From contig CAJTXY010000021.1 of the NCBI GenBank assembly GCA_910583685.1, positions 1 to 23,920 on the forward strand: DNA of 23,920 bases, in the 5' to 3' direction. The notes under the pieces were generated by a model. That model made no database searches, had not been told where the DNA came from, and worked only from the letters and a program-made list of their open reading frames with translations. This document shows, piece after piece, positions 13,633 through 21,235 of the stretch. A program made the position numbers and the translations under genes. The stretch comes from an uncultured Bacilli bacterium. GTDB lineage: Bacteria > Bacillota_I > Bacilli_A > RF39 > UBA660. Within the stretch, counting starts at the first letter, position 1. Every line of letters begins with the position of its first letter.

Positions 13633-15765
13633 TTATTTGTTTACAATTTGGTGCATATTAGTTGCATTTTCAAAAGAAAATGAGTAGCGAAGACTAATGG
13701 GAAGAGAAGAAAACAGACTAATATCTCGCTTCATTACTTCATAGTGATAAATGTAGGTAAATCCATCTTTATACACAACAGGAAACTTTCGATGATGATC
13801 ATCTTCTAAAAAATAAGAAAAACTTCCCTGTTCAAGTTCTAAAATATTTCCAAAAATATTCATAACAACTACTCTATCATAAACGATTACTTCTAAACTT
13901 GGAGTAAAATGAAATACTTCTTTAAAATGTGTGAAAAGTAAAAATATTTCCTCGTTACTTAATTCTACGGATAATGTCACCTTTTTATACCCTAATTTTA
14001 ATAAGTAGTAAACAGAATAAATATTAAACACATTAAAAGTATAATCACTAATATCATTTGTTGGAGTTCGGTAAAATTTACGAAGACACAAGGAATCAGT
14101 TTGAACCCCGCTAAAATTTTCACTCAAAATACATCTAGGATTATCTTTATATTTTTGATAGATTTGCCGAGGAACATAAATAGAAGAAATATCGGTATCA
14201 AAAACTTGTTGTAATTGTTCTTCTGTCTCTACTTTAACACTAATACCTTTCTTAACATCGATTGGAAGCACTGGGAAAGTAAGCTTGCGTTTATGAAAAG
14301 CTACTAACGAATTTTCACGAATATCTTGTAACTTCAAAACTGCCTTTCTTCTTAATTCATTCAACTCCTTAATCGAAATAAAAATGTTTTCATCCATCTC
14401 TATCTCAACTTCCTGGCAAACAAAGACAGTATCTCCGAGTTTTCTTAATTGTCTTTCAATTCTCTCTTTCGAAATAGGTGCATTTTGAGCCTCTTCAACA
14501 GTATTAGAAGTAACAACAACCTCATTTTTTAAATCTCGAATAACAAGGACAAGCTTCCTTCCACAAAATGCCTGAACAGAAATAGAAATTGGGATTTTCT
14601 TATCCTTTAAGTTCAAAATATCATCATATATTTTTTTACTTGTAGTTTTATAAAGAATATCTTTATTTTTTAAATGAATTTTATTATCAAGAAAAATAAC
14701 ACTCCCTGCTTCTGCTTTAGAAATAAGCCTACCATTTATATCATAAATAAAATTAGCTACAAAACCAGCCCTAGCCTTATAAAAACGAAGACCATCCTCC
14801 TGATATAAAGGGTAAGAAAGCTTTACTTTAATTTTCTTAGTTGTTACTTCTAAAACCTCTCCTATTTTTAACCCCAAATGATTAGGAGAAGTAGAATTTC
14901 GAATATCATCCTCAAAAAGATGTCCCAATGTATATTCGCGATTAAAAAGGATTCGTAATTTTTCTAACTCCTGCTCATAAGAAAACTTCTCACCATCAAT
15001 AAGTCTACGATAAAATCTAGTAATAAACCCAACATATAAAGGAGATTTCATTCTTCCTTCTATTTTAAAAGAGACAATATCACTTTTTAATAATGCCTCA
15101 ATTCTACTAGAAACATTCAGTTCTTTTGTACTAAGTAAATAACCATCTCTTACCTTTTCATCATTTTTATAAAGTTGATAAAAAAGTCGACAACACCCTG
15201 TACACTCTCCTCGATTTCCACTACGAGAACCAATCATACTACTCATAAGACAACAGCCAGAATAACTCATACATAAAGCCCCATGAATAAAGACTTCTTT
15301 CTCGATTGGCACATCTATTTTAGAAATCTCTGCTAAACTCATCTCCCGTGGTAACACAACCCTTTTTACCCCTAACTTATAAAACAATTCCACAGCCTCT
15401 TTCGTTGCTACATTTGCCTGAGTTGATGCATGAATTTCAAGATCCGGAAACTTTTCTCTAACAAGACAAATCATACCAAAATCCTGCATAATAAGAGCAT
15501 CCACTCCTATTTTATAAAGAAAAGAAACCGTATCTAAAAAATCAGTTACCTCACGATCCTTCACTAAAGTATTCATCGTAATATAAATCTTCACACCATA
15601 AAGATGGCAAAGTTTTACTGCATCCCTCAACTCTTCTTCACAGAAATTTTTAGCATAGGCTCTAGCATTAAATTTTTTATACCCTAAATAAACAGCATCG
15701 CAACCATTGGCAATAGCATACTGCAAACTTTCATAATCGCCAACAGGAACTAATAACTCGTGCAT
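13633..15765 (-). CDS. U32 family peptidase / RlhA-like rRNA hydroxylase
   Basis: The protein has 710 residues. The N-terminal U32 TIM-barrel domain (MHELLVPVGDYESLQYAI, GCDAVYLG, HASTQANV, RVVLPREMSL) contains the U32 signature EVFIHGALCMSYSGCCL followed by further Cys in GECTGCC. These would hold an iron-sulphur cluster in RlhA/TrhP-type enzymes, which use prephenate for RNA hydroxylation. A C-terminal DUF3656-like region follows, as in RlhA, which modifies 23S rRNA C2501 in E. coli. The older name is collagenase-like peptidase. The exact target here is inferred. ATG 15765 is favoured by AGGAGGTGA seven bases upstream. The promoter has an extended -10 (TGTTAAAAT) near 15788. Confidence 0.85.
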   Translation of the reverse strand: MHELLVPVGDYESLQYAIANGCDAVYLGYKKFNARAYAKNFCEEELRDAVKLCHLYGVKIYITMNTLVKDREVTDFLDTVSFLYKIGVDALIMQDFGMICLVREKFPDLEIHASTQANVATKEAVELFYKLGVKRVVLPREMSLAEISKIDVPIEKEVFIHGALCMSYSGCCLMSSMIGSRSGNRGECTGCCRLFYQLYKNDEKVRDGYLLSTKELNVSSRIEALLKSDIVSFKIEGRMKSPLYVGFITRFYRRLIDGEKFSYEQELEKLRILFNREYTLGHLFEDDIRNSTSPNHLGLKIGEVLEVTTKKIKVKLSYPLYQEDGLRFYKARAGFVANFIYDINGRLISKAEAGSVIFLDNKIHLKNKDILYKTTSKKIYDDILNLKDKKIPISISVQAFCGRKLVLVIRDLKNEVVVTSNTVEEAQNAPISKERIERQLRKLGDTVFVCQEVEIEMDENIFISIKELNELRRKAVLKLQDIRENSLVAFHKRKLTFPVLPIDVKKGISVKVETEEQLQQVFDTDISSIYVPRQIYQKYKDNPRCILSENFSGVQTDSLCLRKFYRTPTNDISDYTFNVFNIYSVYYLLKLGYKKVTLSVELSNEEIFLLFTHFKEVFHFTPSLEVIVYDRVVVMNIFGNILELEQGSFSYFLEDDHHRKFPVVYKDGFTYIYHYEVMKRDISLFSSLPISLRYSFSFENATNMHQIVNK

Positions 15766-15813
15766 CAATTCACCTCCTAGTTACTCTATTTTAACATAAA
15801 AGAAAAGAAATTG

Positions 15814-15843
15814 TTGATAATTAAAGTAGAAAAACAATATAAT
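15814..15843 (+). promoter_or_regulatory. Promoter for a leaderless mRNA
   Basis: TTGATA (15814-15819) and TATAAT (15838-15843) are 18 bases apart. The ATG begins five bases after the -10, so transcription would start at or beside the start codon. Confidence 0.45.
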
Positions 15844-15848
15844 AAATT

Positions 15849-16220
15849 ATGAATACTACGAATAACAATAACGAAGAATTAATCAAACGTCTCTCCTTTG
15901 AAAACTGGATCTGGGGAATTTATTTAGTAATTGCCATTGCCAATATTTATGGAGATGAATTAATAAAAAAGTCTATCCGTGAAAAAGATAGAGAAGCAAG
16001 CGAAAAAGCAAGAAATATATTTATCATCATCCTAGGGACTACCTTATTGATTAATATTTATTTTTTAATTCGAAATTATAGTGACTATAAAGAAAATCCA
16101 GAAGACGAATCTCTAAAAGTTCGTCTTATAGGAAGTATCCTTTTACTACTAGCAACCCTTTGTTTTATCTACTCACAAGTATTAAATCAAGAACCAACAG
16201 AATCTGTTTCTAATGTTTAG
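15849..16220 (+). CDS. Small membrane protein, paralogue 1, unrecognised
   Basis: The protein has 123 residues with three predicted membrane helices (about 20-35, 56-75 and 92-110). The N-terminal signature EELIKRLSFENWIWGIYLV is shared with the protein at 16542 (EELLQKIKIENWIWILYLF), and lengths and helix order agree, so the two are paralogues. A charged loop, KKSIREKDREASEKAR, lies between the first two helices. No ribosome binding site precedes the ATG, and a TATAAT is five bases upstream, which suggests leaderless translation. The 3' end overlaps the convergent 93-aa gene by 11 bases. The function is unknown. Confidence 0.7.
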   Translation: MNTTNNNNEELIKRLSFENWIWGIYLVIAIANIYGDELIKKSIREKDREASEKARNIFIIILGTTLLINIYFLIRNYSDYKENPEDESLKVRLIGSILLLLATLCFIYSQVLNQEPTESVSNV

Positions 16221-16491
16221 CTTTTAATTGTTCAATTTCTTGAGTTAATGCATCCACCATTTTTTGTAACATCACAATCCCCTCTTCATTAGAAATAGTA
16301 GCTGACACTTTTTCACTTCGCTCCTTTTCAACCTGTTTATAAAAAGCATTCGTACATAAAACCTGAGCAGTTAGCATTAACCAATTACCAAGAGCATTTT
16401 GCTCACTCGCTGTCAAATCATCAATTAATAAATAGCCAACAATAATAGCACTAAGAGAAAAAGTTTTTGCAGAAACATTGGGAAGAGACAT
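16210..16491 (-). CDS. Small conserved-looking protein between the paralogues, unrecognised
   Basis: The protein has 93 residues. A moderately hydrophobic N-terminus (TFSLSAIIVGYLLIDDLTASEQNALGNWLMLTAQVLCTNA) is followed by a charged helical C-terminus with coiled-coil character (MLQKMVDALTQEIEQLKAKH). ATG 16491 has AGGTGA six bases upstream, so it is a credible gene, unlike a shadow frame. It sits between two paralogous membrane-protein genes, convergent with the first and divergent from the second across only 50 bases. A shared function is possible but I see no domain that names it. Confidence 0.65.
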   Translation of the reverse strand: MSLPNVSAKTFSLSAIIVGYLLIDDLTASEQNALGNWLMLTAQVLCTNAFYKQVEKERSEKVSATISNEEGIVMLQKMVDALTQEIEQLKAKH

Positions 16492-16541
16492 AGTATCACC
16501 TATAAAATTATATTATTCGACTAAATAGAATATATTTTATT

Positions 16542-16919
16542 ATGAATGAAAAAGAAGAACTTTTACAAAAAATTAAAATTGAAAATTGGATATGGATCCT
16601 CTATTTATTTTTAATTGGCTTCAGCTTCTACAGTAACTATCTGGAAACTGAATATATTAAAACAGAAAGTTGTGATGCCAAAGAAAAATATAGAAAGTCT
16701 CTCATCATCATTTTTTCTGTTGCCATCTTTGTCTATTTTTACTTTTTTAAAGATAGTCTAGAAGATATAAAAAATCAAAATCCTTGTGATAGTCCCAAAA
16801 AAATATTTTTAGAGAATGCAAACTTTCTTGCCTCTACATTAATTCTAATTGCAGGATGTATTTTCCTATATATTGCAATAACAGATACCAATCTAGATAT
16901 CGAACTTGCATTTAGTTAG
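16542..16919 (+). CDS. Small membrane protein, paralogue 2, unrecognised
   Basis: The protein has 125 residues with three membrane helices (about 15-31, 52-70 and 92-112) and the same NWIW signature as the 15849 gene. Two Cys (ESCDAKE and NPCDSP) occur in its loops and are absent from the paralogue. No Shine-Dalgarno sequence is visible before ATG 16542. The preceding TATATTTTAT could be a -10 placed right before the start, again suggesting a leaderless message. The gene shares a 50-base divergent control region with the 93-aa gene. Confidence 0.7.
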   Translation: MNEKEELLQKIKIENWIWILYLFLIGFSFYSNYLETEYIKTESCDAKEKYRKSLIIIFSVAIFVYFYFFKDSLEDIKNQNPCDSPKKIFLENANFLASTLILIAGCIFLYIAITDTNLDIELAFS

Positions 16920-16930
16920 CTTTCAAAATA

Positions 16931-16969
16931 AAAAAACCTAATCACATAAAATGCCATTTGTAATTAGGT
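16931..16969 (-). terminator. Terminator of rubrerythrin
   Basis: A 9-bp stem CCTAATTAC/GTGATTAGG (one G-U pair on the minus strand) is followed by TTTTTT. It lies eight bases after the rubrerythrin stop. Confidence 0.75.
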
Positions 16970-16976
16970 AATTTTC

Positions 16977-17519
16977 TTATTGATAATTTTCTGCTTTTAC
17001 TTCCATATAACTTCTAGGATGAGCACATACTGGACATACATCTAATGCATCTTCGCCAAAATAAACGTGTCCACAATTACGACAAATCCACATTTTCTCT
17101 CCATCTTTATGGAATACTTTATCATCCTTTACATTTTGAAGTAATGTAAGATATCTTTCCTCATGATGCTTTTCAATTTCTCCAACTTCTTTAAATAAGT
17201 GAGCAATACGTGTAAATCCTTCTTCCTCTGCAACACGTGCAAATTCTTTATACATATCTGTCCACTCATAATTTTCACCATTAGCAGCATCTTCTAAGTT
17301 AACAATAGTCTCAGGAATACTTCCACCATTTAACTCTTTAAACCACATTTTTGCATGTTCTTTCTCATTATTAGCAGTCTCTTCAAAAATAGCAGCAATC
17401 TGCTCATAACCATCTTTTCTAGCACGAGATGCATAATAAGTATATTTGTTTCTAGCCTGACTTTCCCCTGCAAATGCAGTTTTTAAATTTTCTTCTGTCT
17501 TACTTCCTTTTAATTCCAT
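16977..17519 (-). CDS. rbr: Rubrerythrin
   Basis: The protein has 180 residues. The N-terminal four-helix diiron domain has the motifs AFAGESQARNKY, FEETANNEKEHAKMW and FKEVGEIEKHHEERY, giving the Glu/His ligands. The C-terminal rubredoxin domain has CxxC pairs in WICRNCGHVY and VCPVCAHP. It reduces hydrogen peroxide to water in the cytoplasm of anaerobes. It lies 61 bases downstream of a PerR-like regulator on the same strand, a common peroxide-response pairing. A weak own promoter (TTGTAA-17-TAAAAT) is present in the gap. No 7-1-7 Fur/PerR box was found directly before it, so control is likely by read-through from the regulator's promoter. Confidence 0.96.
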   Translation of the reverse strand: MELKGSKTEENLKTAFAGESQARNKYTYYASRARKDGYEQIAAIFEETANNEKEHAKMWFKELNGGSIPETIVNLEDAANGENYEWTDMYKEFARVAEEEGFTRIAHLFKEVGEIEKHHEERYLTLLQNVKDDKVFHKDGEKMWICRNCGHVYFGEDALDVCPVCAHPRSYMEVKAENYQ

Positions 17520-17580
17520 TTTTATACCTTCTTTCCTTATTTTATTTATATTAAGGACCCATTACAAATCCAAAATAACA

Positions 17581-17964
17581 CTATTTTTTTAAACAATGAT
17601 TACAAAGTCCTATGAACACAAACGTACTATCAAAAATTTGAATATGATACTTTCGCTGAAGTTTTTCTAGGAATCTTTGATAAGAAGAGTCATAAAGATC
17701 AAATACATTCCTACATTTTTCACAAAACAAATGATAGTGACAACATAAATCAGCATCATAACGATCCACTTCATCTGCAATAGAAATTCTTTTTACCTTA
17801 CCTTCCTCCACCAATTTCCCCACATTCCGATAAACAGTAGCTTGGCCAATCTTATCATCCTGTTTTAAAACGTTCTGATATATCTCTTGAATGGTTGGAT
17901 GTGTTTTATCTTCCAGCAAAGTTTTAAAAATCAATTCTTTTTGTCTTGTATTTCTTCTATTCAT
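17581..17964 (-). CDS. perR: Fur-family regulator, PerR-like
   Basis: The protein has 127 residues. The winged helix contains GQATVYRNVGKLVEEGKV. Structural zinc Cys pairs are CEKC (81-84) and CNHC (121-124). The regulatory site aligned to B. subtilis PerR is conserved as H22 (THPT), D70 (RYD), H76 and H78 (CHYH), and D89 (NVFD). An Asp at the last position is typical of PerR, where Fur has Glu. Such proteins sense peroxide by metal-catalysed oxidation of His. Adjacent rubrerythrin supports this. Its own promoter carries a Fur-type palindrome, so it is probably autoregulated. A Fur identity is not fully excluded. Confidence 0.8.
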   Translation of the reverse strand: MNRRNTRQKELIFKTLLEDKTHPTIQEIYQNVLKQDDKIGQATVYRNVGKLVEEGKVKRISIADEVDRYDADLCCHYHLFCEKCRNVFDLYDSSYQRFLEKLQRKYHIQIFDSTFVFIGLCNHCLKK

Positions 17965-17978
17965 AGATCATCCTCTTA

Positions 17979-17995
17979 TTGATAATCATTATCAA
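17979..17995 (-). promoter_or_regulatory. Fur/PerR-type operator
   Basis: The perfect palindrome TTGATAATCATTATCAA contains the 7-1-7 core TGATAAT-N-ATTATCA. It lies 15 bases before the regulator's start and covers the expected transcription start site. The core equals the Fur consensus, while the PerR consensus differs by one base per half (TTATAAT). Confidence 0.85.
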
Positions 17996-18000
17996 TTTTA

Positions 18001-18029
18001 ATTATATAAATTTCAAAACGAGATGTCAA
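18001..18029 (-). promoter_or_regulatory. Promoter of the perR-like gene
   Basis: On the minus strand consensus TTGACA (18029-18024) and TATAAT (18006-18001) are spaced by 17 bases. The -35 overlaps the stop codon of the upstream pseudopilin gene. Confidence 0.8.
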
Positions 18030-18484
18030 CTATTAGAGTTATAAACTGTACGTCCACCCTCTACACATCTTGAAGTATTACTATCACCAGTACAAGTAAC
18101 ATTTTTTTTAGTCAATGTACAAGTAAGAGAATATTCATAAGTATATGAAAAATTATTTTTAGTCCCACTTCTTACTACTCTGACACTACCAGTATTACAC
18201 ACATCCTTCTTATCAGTGTAATTCTTAAATAAATCCTTATTCTTTAACATAGCCATAGAAATATCCCTGGCACCAGTTGCATTCATATTTCCCCACAAAT
18301 CCTCACTATACTGATCAACATAAAGCTTTGCAGCAGCAACCATAGACTCTCCATAAGAAACCGCCTTTTTATACTTATTAGTCTGACTAAGTCTCGTAAC
18401 AGAAGGAAACGCAATCATCATAATAATTCCCATAATTGCAATAGTAATAATAAGCTCCACCAACGTAAATCCACACTTTTTCAT
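18026..18484 (-). CDS. Type IV pilin-like (pseudopilin) protein
   Basis: The protein has 152 residues. The prepilin signal MKKCGFTLVELIITIAIMGII has the cleavage site G|FTLVE with Glu at +5 and a hydrophobic helix, as in type IV pilins and ComGC/GspG pseudopilins. After processing by a prepilin peptidase it would be exported or assembled at the membrane. The C-terminal domain holds four Cys (VCNTG, LTCTL, VTCTG and RCVEGG), perhaps forming disulphides. No pilus ATPase, PilC or peptidase gene is in the window. ATG 18484 is favoured by GAGGTGG upstream; ATG 18496 would add four residues. Confidence 0.85.
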   Translation of the reverse strand: MKKCGFTLVELIITIAIMGIIMMIAFPSVTRLSQTNKYKKAVSYGESMVAAAKLYVDQYSEDLWGNMNATGARDISMAMLKNKDLFKNYTDKKDVCNTGSVRVVRSGTKNNFSYTYEYSLTCTLTKKNVTCTGDSNTSRCVEGGRTVYNSNS

Positions 18485-18594
18485 AAGCCACCTCATTCTT
18501 ATTATACAAAGAAAAAAGAAAAAAGAAACACTCTATTTTCAATTTGTCAGACACTTTACGTATCTTTTTGCATAAATTAAAGTAGGTGAGTCTT

Positions 18595-18816
18595 ATGAGT
18601 TTTAAAAATCCAAAACATCCCTTTTATTGTATGTGTACTTCTTGTAAACAAAAAAGAAGAAACAGCATCTTCTATCTTGCCTTACTTCTAATTCTATTAG
18701 TAATTATCTTTTATCAAGCATTTATTTTAATATTTATCACAACCCGACTAAATGCACTTATTCTATTCTCTCTATTTCTATTCGTAAGCTTCCTGGTAAC
18801 CCTCATCCTGTTTTGA
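18595..18816 (+). CDS. Small two-helix membrane protein, unrecognised
   Basis: The protein has 73 residues. A basic N-terminus with two Cys pairs' worth of spacing (YCMCTSCKQKRR) is followed by two hydrophobic helices (IFYLALLLILLVIIFYQAFILIF and LILFSLFLFVSFLVTLILF). AGGTGAG lies four bases before ATG 18595. The upstream CATAAATTA (18571-18579) fits a sigma-K -10 pattern (CATANNNTA), so late sporulation expression is possible. The end overlaps the convergent ysxE-like gene by 39 bases. Confidence 0.5.
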   Translation: MSFKNPKHPFYCMCTSCKQKRRNSIFYLALLLILLVIIFYQAFILIFITTRLNALILFSLFLFVSFLVTLILF

Positions 18817-19683
18817 TAAAAAATCTATACTTTTATTCAAATAAGTAACAAAACTATGCACATCACTATATTTATTATAGGTATTTCTTTCTAAGACAAG
18901 TTTAGGAGGTAGAGAAATAAGCGTAAAAAACAACGTTTCTTCCTCTTTTGTAAAAGGGTATTTATGTTTATAAATTTGAAATAAACTATTCATATCTAAA
19001 TCAGCATACTCATTTTGAAAAAAATTCAAAAAATCATAAATAGGAAAGTCACGCCGTGCATGATCCCAGCTAATAAAATAAGGATGATCTCCTTGCAGAA
19101 AGTGATCTACTTCCAAATTAGAATGAAGCATTACATAACGAATGCTTTTTTTCATCTTTACCTGTGAATACCATTTTTCATTTGTTCCCTTAGCATAATG
19201 AAGCAAACGATAAACAGAAGTAATATTACGCATAAGAAGATACTCATCTGGAGCCATATAAACTTTCTTTTCCAAACTGTCCTGCAAACTTTGATAATAA
19301 TAATATAAATAATCTATTCTATTATCTAAATCTTCATAAATTGCCTTAATATCATCCAAAATCATTTCCTTATAATAACTAGTTTTATTATGTAAAAGAC
19401 TCAAAATGTACATCATATCAACTGCTTTTTCATCTTTTCTTTTAACAGTTTCCAAAACAAAAGGGTAAATATCAAACTCGTCCAATGCCTCTAAATTAAC
19501 AGGCTTCAAAGCATAATGAAAATCTTTAGAGTCTAAATAAGAAAATAGCTCTTTCTGATTCTTGCGTCTTTCTTTCACCACAACTTGCTCGTTATCTAAA
19601 GTTAGAATACGAGCATTTTTTTTATAATCATATCTCTTTGCATAAAGTTGATACTGATCAATCAAATTTAAAGGTTTAATCAT
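18778..19683 (-). CDS. ysxE: YsxE/CotS-like spore coat kinase-fold protein
   Basis: The protein has 301 residues. It resembles the CotS/YsxE group of APH (choline/aminoglycoside kinase-like) spore coat proteins. A VVVKERRKN strand with a lysine stands where the ATP-binding Lys would be. A catalytic-loop-like MLHSNLEVDHFL follows, then YFISWDHARRDFPIYDFLNFF in the DxD/metal position, with Trp-Asp. The usual HGDxxxxN is changed to HSNLEVDH, so kinase activity is doubtful. In B. subtilis ysxE follows spoVID directly, as it does here (8-base overlap). It likely acts in coat assembly in the mother cell. Confidence 0.8.
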   Translation of the reverse strand: MIKPLNLIDQYQLYAKRYDYKKNARILTLDNEQVVVKERRKNQKELFSYLDSKDFHYALKPVNLEALDEFDIYPFVLETVKRKDEKAVDMMYILSLLHNKTSYYKEMILDDIKAIYEDLDNRIDYLYYYYQSLQDSLEKKVYMAPDEYLLMRNITSVYRLLHYAKGTNEKWYSQVKMKKSIRYVMLHSNLEVDHFLQGDHPYFISWDHARRDFPIYDFLNFFQNEYADLDMNSLFQIYKHKYPFTKEEETLFFTLISLPPKLVLERNTYNKYSDVHSFVTYLNKSIDFLSKQDEGYQEAYE

Positions 19684-20524
19684 TGGTGGCAGGAATAATC
19701 ACTTTAGATCCTAATTCTATTTTAGATAAATCATTATACTCTTCTAATTGCTCTTTTGTAATATGATATTTATCAAGTACCGAATTAATAGAATCATTCT
19801 TTCTCATAATATAGACAGTATAGGCTTTATAGGTTTCCTCAGCATCATTAAAAACTCGAAAAATAGACTGAATATTGGCCTTAGTCTCACTTGCCTCTAC
19901 TACTGCTACTTGCTGATTTACTAAACTTACTTCCTCCACTTGTTCCACTTCCTTAGACGCTTCTTTTTCTTCCTTAAAAGATTCTACTTCTGTTTCAATA
20001 ATTGGTTCGACATCTTCCAACTTTTCCTCTCTGGACTTCTCTTCTCCATCACATTCACGCATCTCTTCACAAATAGACATCTCTTCTTCTTTTACTTCAT
20101 TGGATTCTAATACTTCCTCTACCTCACGAACTTCCTGTTTTTCCTCTACTTTTGCAAGTTCTTGATCTATAACATCTTCTATTTCCTCCTCAAGTAAAAC
20201 TTCCTCTACTCCTTCTACTTGAATATCAATTTTAACTTTTAAAATTTCCTCATCAATAATTTCATAATAAAAATCTTTAATCTCTATTTTAGTAGTATCT
20301 AAGGCAAAGGTTTCAGAAAGAGTAATTTCAACAGGTAAAGTATATTTAAAATCCTCTTCAATGGCACTAGCCTCTGTCATCTTATAACGTCCACTGACAA
20401 TAAAGTCTCCCAAAACATCATTTTTAGATAAAAACTTTAAAGTTTGATCTAACGAAATAGCTGTAATTTCTCCTATCATTGTTGGAAACAAAATTTCTTT
20501 ATCAAAAGAGATTATTTTCTTCAT
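19676..20524 (-). CDS. spoVID: SpoVID-like spore coat encasement protein with LysM domain
   Basis: The protein has 282 residues, about half the length of B. subtilis SpoVID. The N-terminal region (ISFDKEILFPTMIGEITAISL, about 1-100) is the strand-rich SPOCS-like domain. A very acidic Glu/Val-rich low-complexity linker covers about 105-210. The C-terminal LysM (YTVYIMRKNDSINSVLDKY ... NDLSKIELGSKVIIP, about 232-280) is as in SpoVID. SpoVID lets coat proteins encase the forespore and binds lipid II or coat partners. It is followed by ysxE with an 8-base overlap, as in Bacillus. A sigma-E-like promoter is seen upstream. Confidence 0.85.
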   Translation of the reverse strand: MKKIISFDKEILFPTMIGEITAISLDQTLKFLSKNDVLGDFIVSGRYKMTEASAIEEDFKYTLPVEITLSETFALDTTKIEIKDFYYEIIDEEILKVKIDIQVEGVEEVLLEEEIEDVIDQELAKVEEKQEVREVEEVLESNEVKEEEMSICEEMRECDGEEKSREEKLEDVEPIIETEVESFKEEKEASKEVEQVEEVSLVNQQVAVVEASETKANIQSIFRVFNDAEETYKAYTVYIMRKNDSINSVLDKYHITKEQLEEYNDLSKIELGSKVIIPATND

Positions 20525-20546
20525 ACATATCGCTTCCTTTCACTTA

Positions 20547-20574
20547 ATGATATGAAAAAAAAGAAGTATTATTC
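20547..20574 (-). promoter_or_regulatory. Possible sigma-E promoter of spoVID-ysxE
   Basis: On the minus strand GAATAAT (6 of 7 to KMATATT) and CATATCAT (6 of 8 to CATACAnT) are separated by 13 bases. It overlaps the preceding terminator. spoVID is sigma-E dependent in B. subtilis. Confidence 0.35.
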
Positions 20575-20586
20575 CATAACACTTCT
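20554..20586 (-). terminator. Terminator of the lonA operon
   Basis: An 11-bp stem (20562-20572 with 20576-20586, one G-U pair on the minus strand) with a three-base loop is followed by a run of T. It lies one base after the stop of the gene downstream of lon. Confidence 0.8.
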
Positions 20587-20587
20587 A

Positions 20588-21235
20588 CTATTTTATTACT
20601 TTCTGAAAATTTTCTCTTGTAACACTAGCAAAATCCCTGATAGGCTTTCTACGAAATCCACGTTTTTTAGAAATAGCATCAATCCCATACTCTGCCCGAA
20701 CCCCAAGTTCTCCTTCTAAAAACATCTCGGGAAATACACCTACAAAATAATTAATAGAACTCAAAAAACAGCATTCATTCACAGATTCAAAAGAGTTATT
20801 TACGAGCATATGATAACTAACAGCATCATACCCAATTGCCAAAAGAAAATCCTCTTCACTTGCAAATTCAAGTTTACGTACCTGCTCATGAAAATCTAAA
20901 TAATGTTCTTTTATCATATTCTTTTTCATTTGAGAATAAGTACCTAGACTATTTAAATGACAGATAATATCATTAGTTACACGTAGAAAATCTTCATCCT
21001 GATATAAAAATCGATTTTGATAAATAACATTTTCTATCCGTTCAACAACATTAGGATCAAATAACAAAAAACCACGGTCAACAAAGTTCATAATATTAAC
21101 AGTATCTAAAAATAATCCATATTTATCTTGCTCCTGATATCTTTCCATTAGATCATCTGAAGACAAAAAAAGTAATTGATGTTTTAATTGCATAATATTA
21201 ATATAATCCAATAATGAAAAACTCTCATTAAGCAT
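20588..21235 (-). CDS. Uncharacterised protein coupled to lonA
   Basis: The protein has 215 residues, mostly helical, with no recognisable domain. It has aromatic- and acid-rich stretches (LLFLSSDDLMERYQEQ, MNFVDRGFLLFDPNVVERI, CHLNSLGTYSQMKKNM, VNECCFLSSINYFVGVFPEMFL) and a basic C-terminus (AISKKRGFRRKPIRDFA). No signal peptide is seen. ATG 21235 overlaps the lonA stop by eight bases, with AAAGGAG seven bases upstream, so it is translated with lonA. The shared operon suggests a Lon substrate, adaptor or coat-related factor, but that is inference. Confidence 0.75.
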   Translation of the reverse strand: MLNESFSLLDYINIMQLKHQLLFLSSDDLMERYQEQDKYGLFLDTVNIMNFVDRGFLLFDPNVVERIENVIYQNRFLYQDEDFLRVTNDIICHLNSLGTYSQMKKNMIKEHYLDFHEQVRKLEFASEEDFLLAIGYDAVSYHMLVNNSFESVNECCFLSSINYFVGVFPEMFLEGELGVRAEYGIDAISKKRGFRRKPIRDFASVTRENFQKVIK

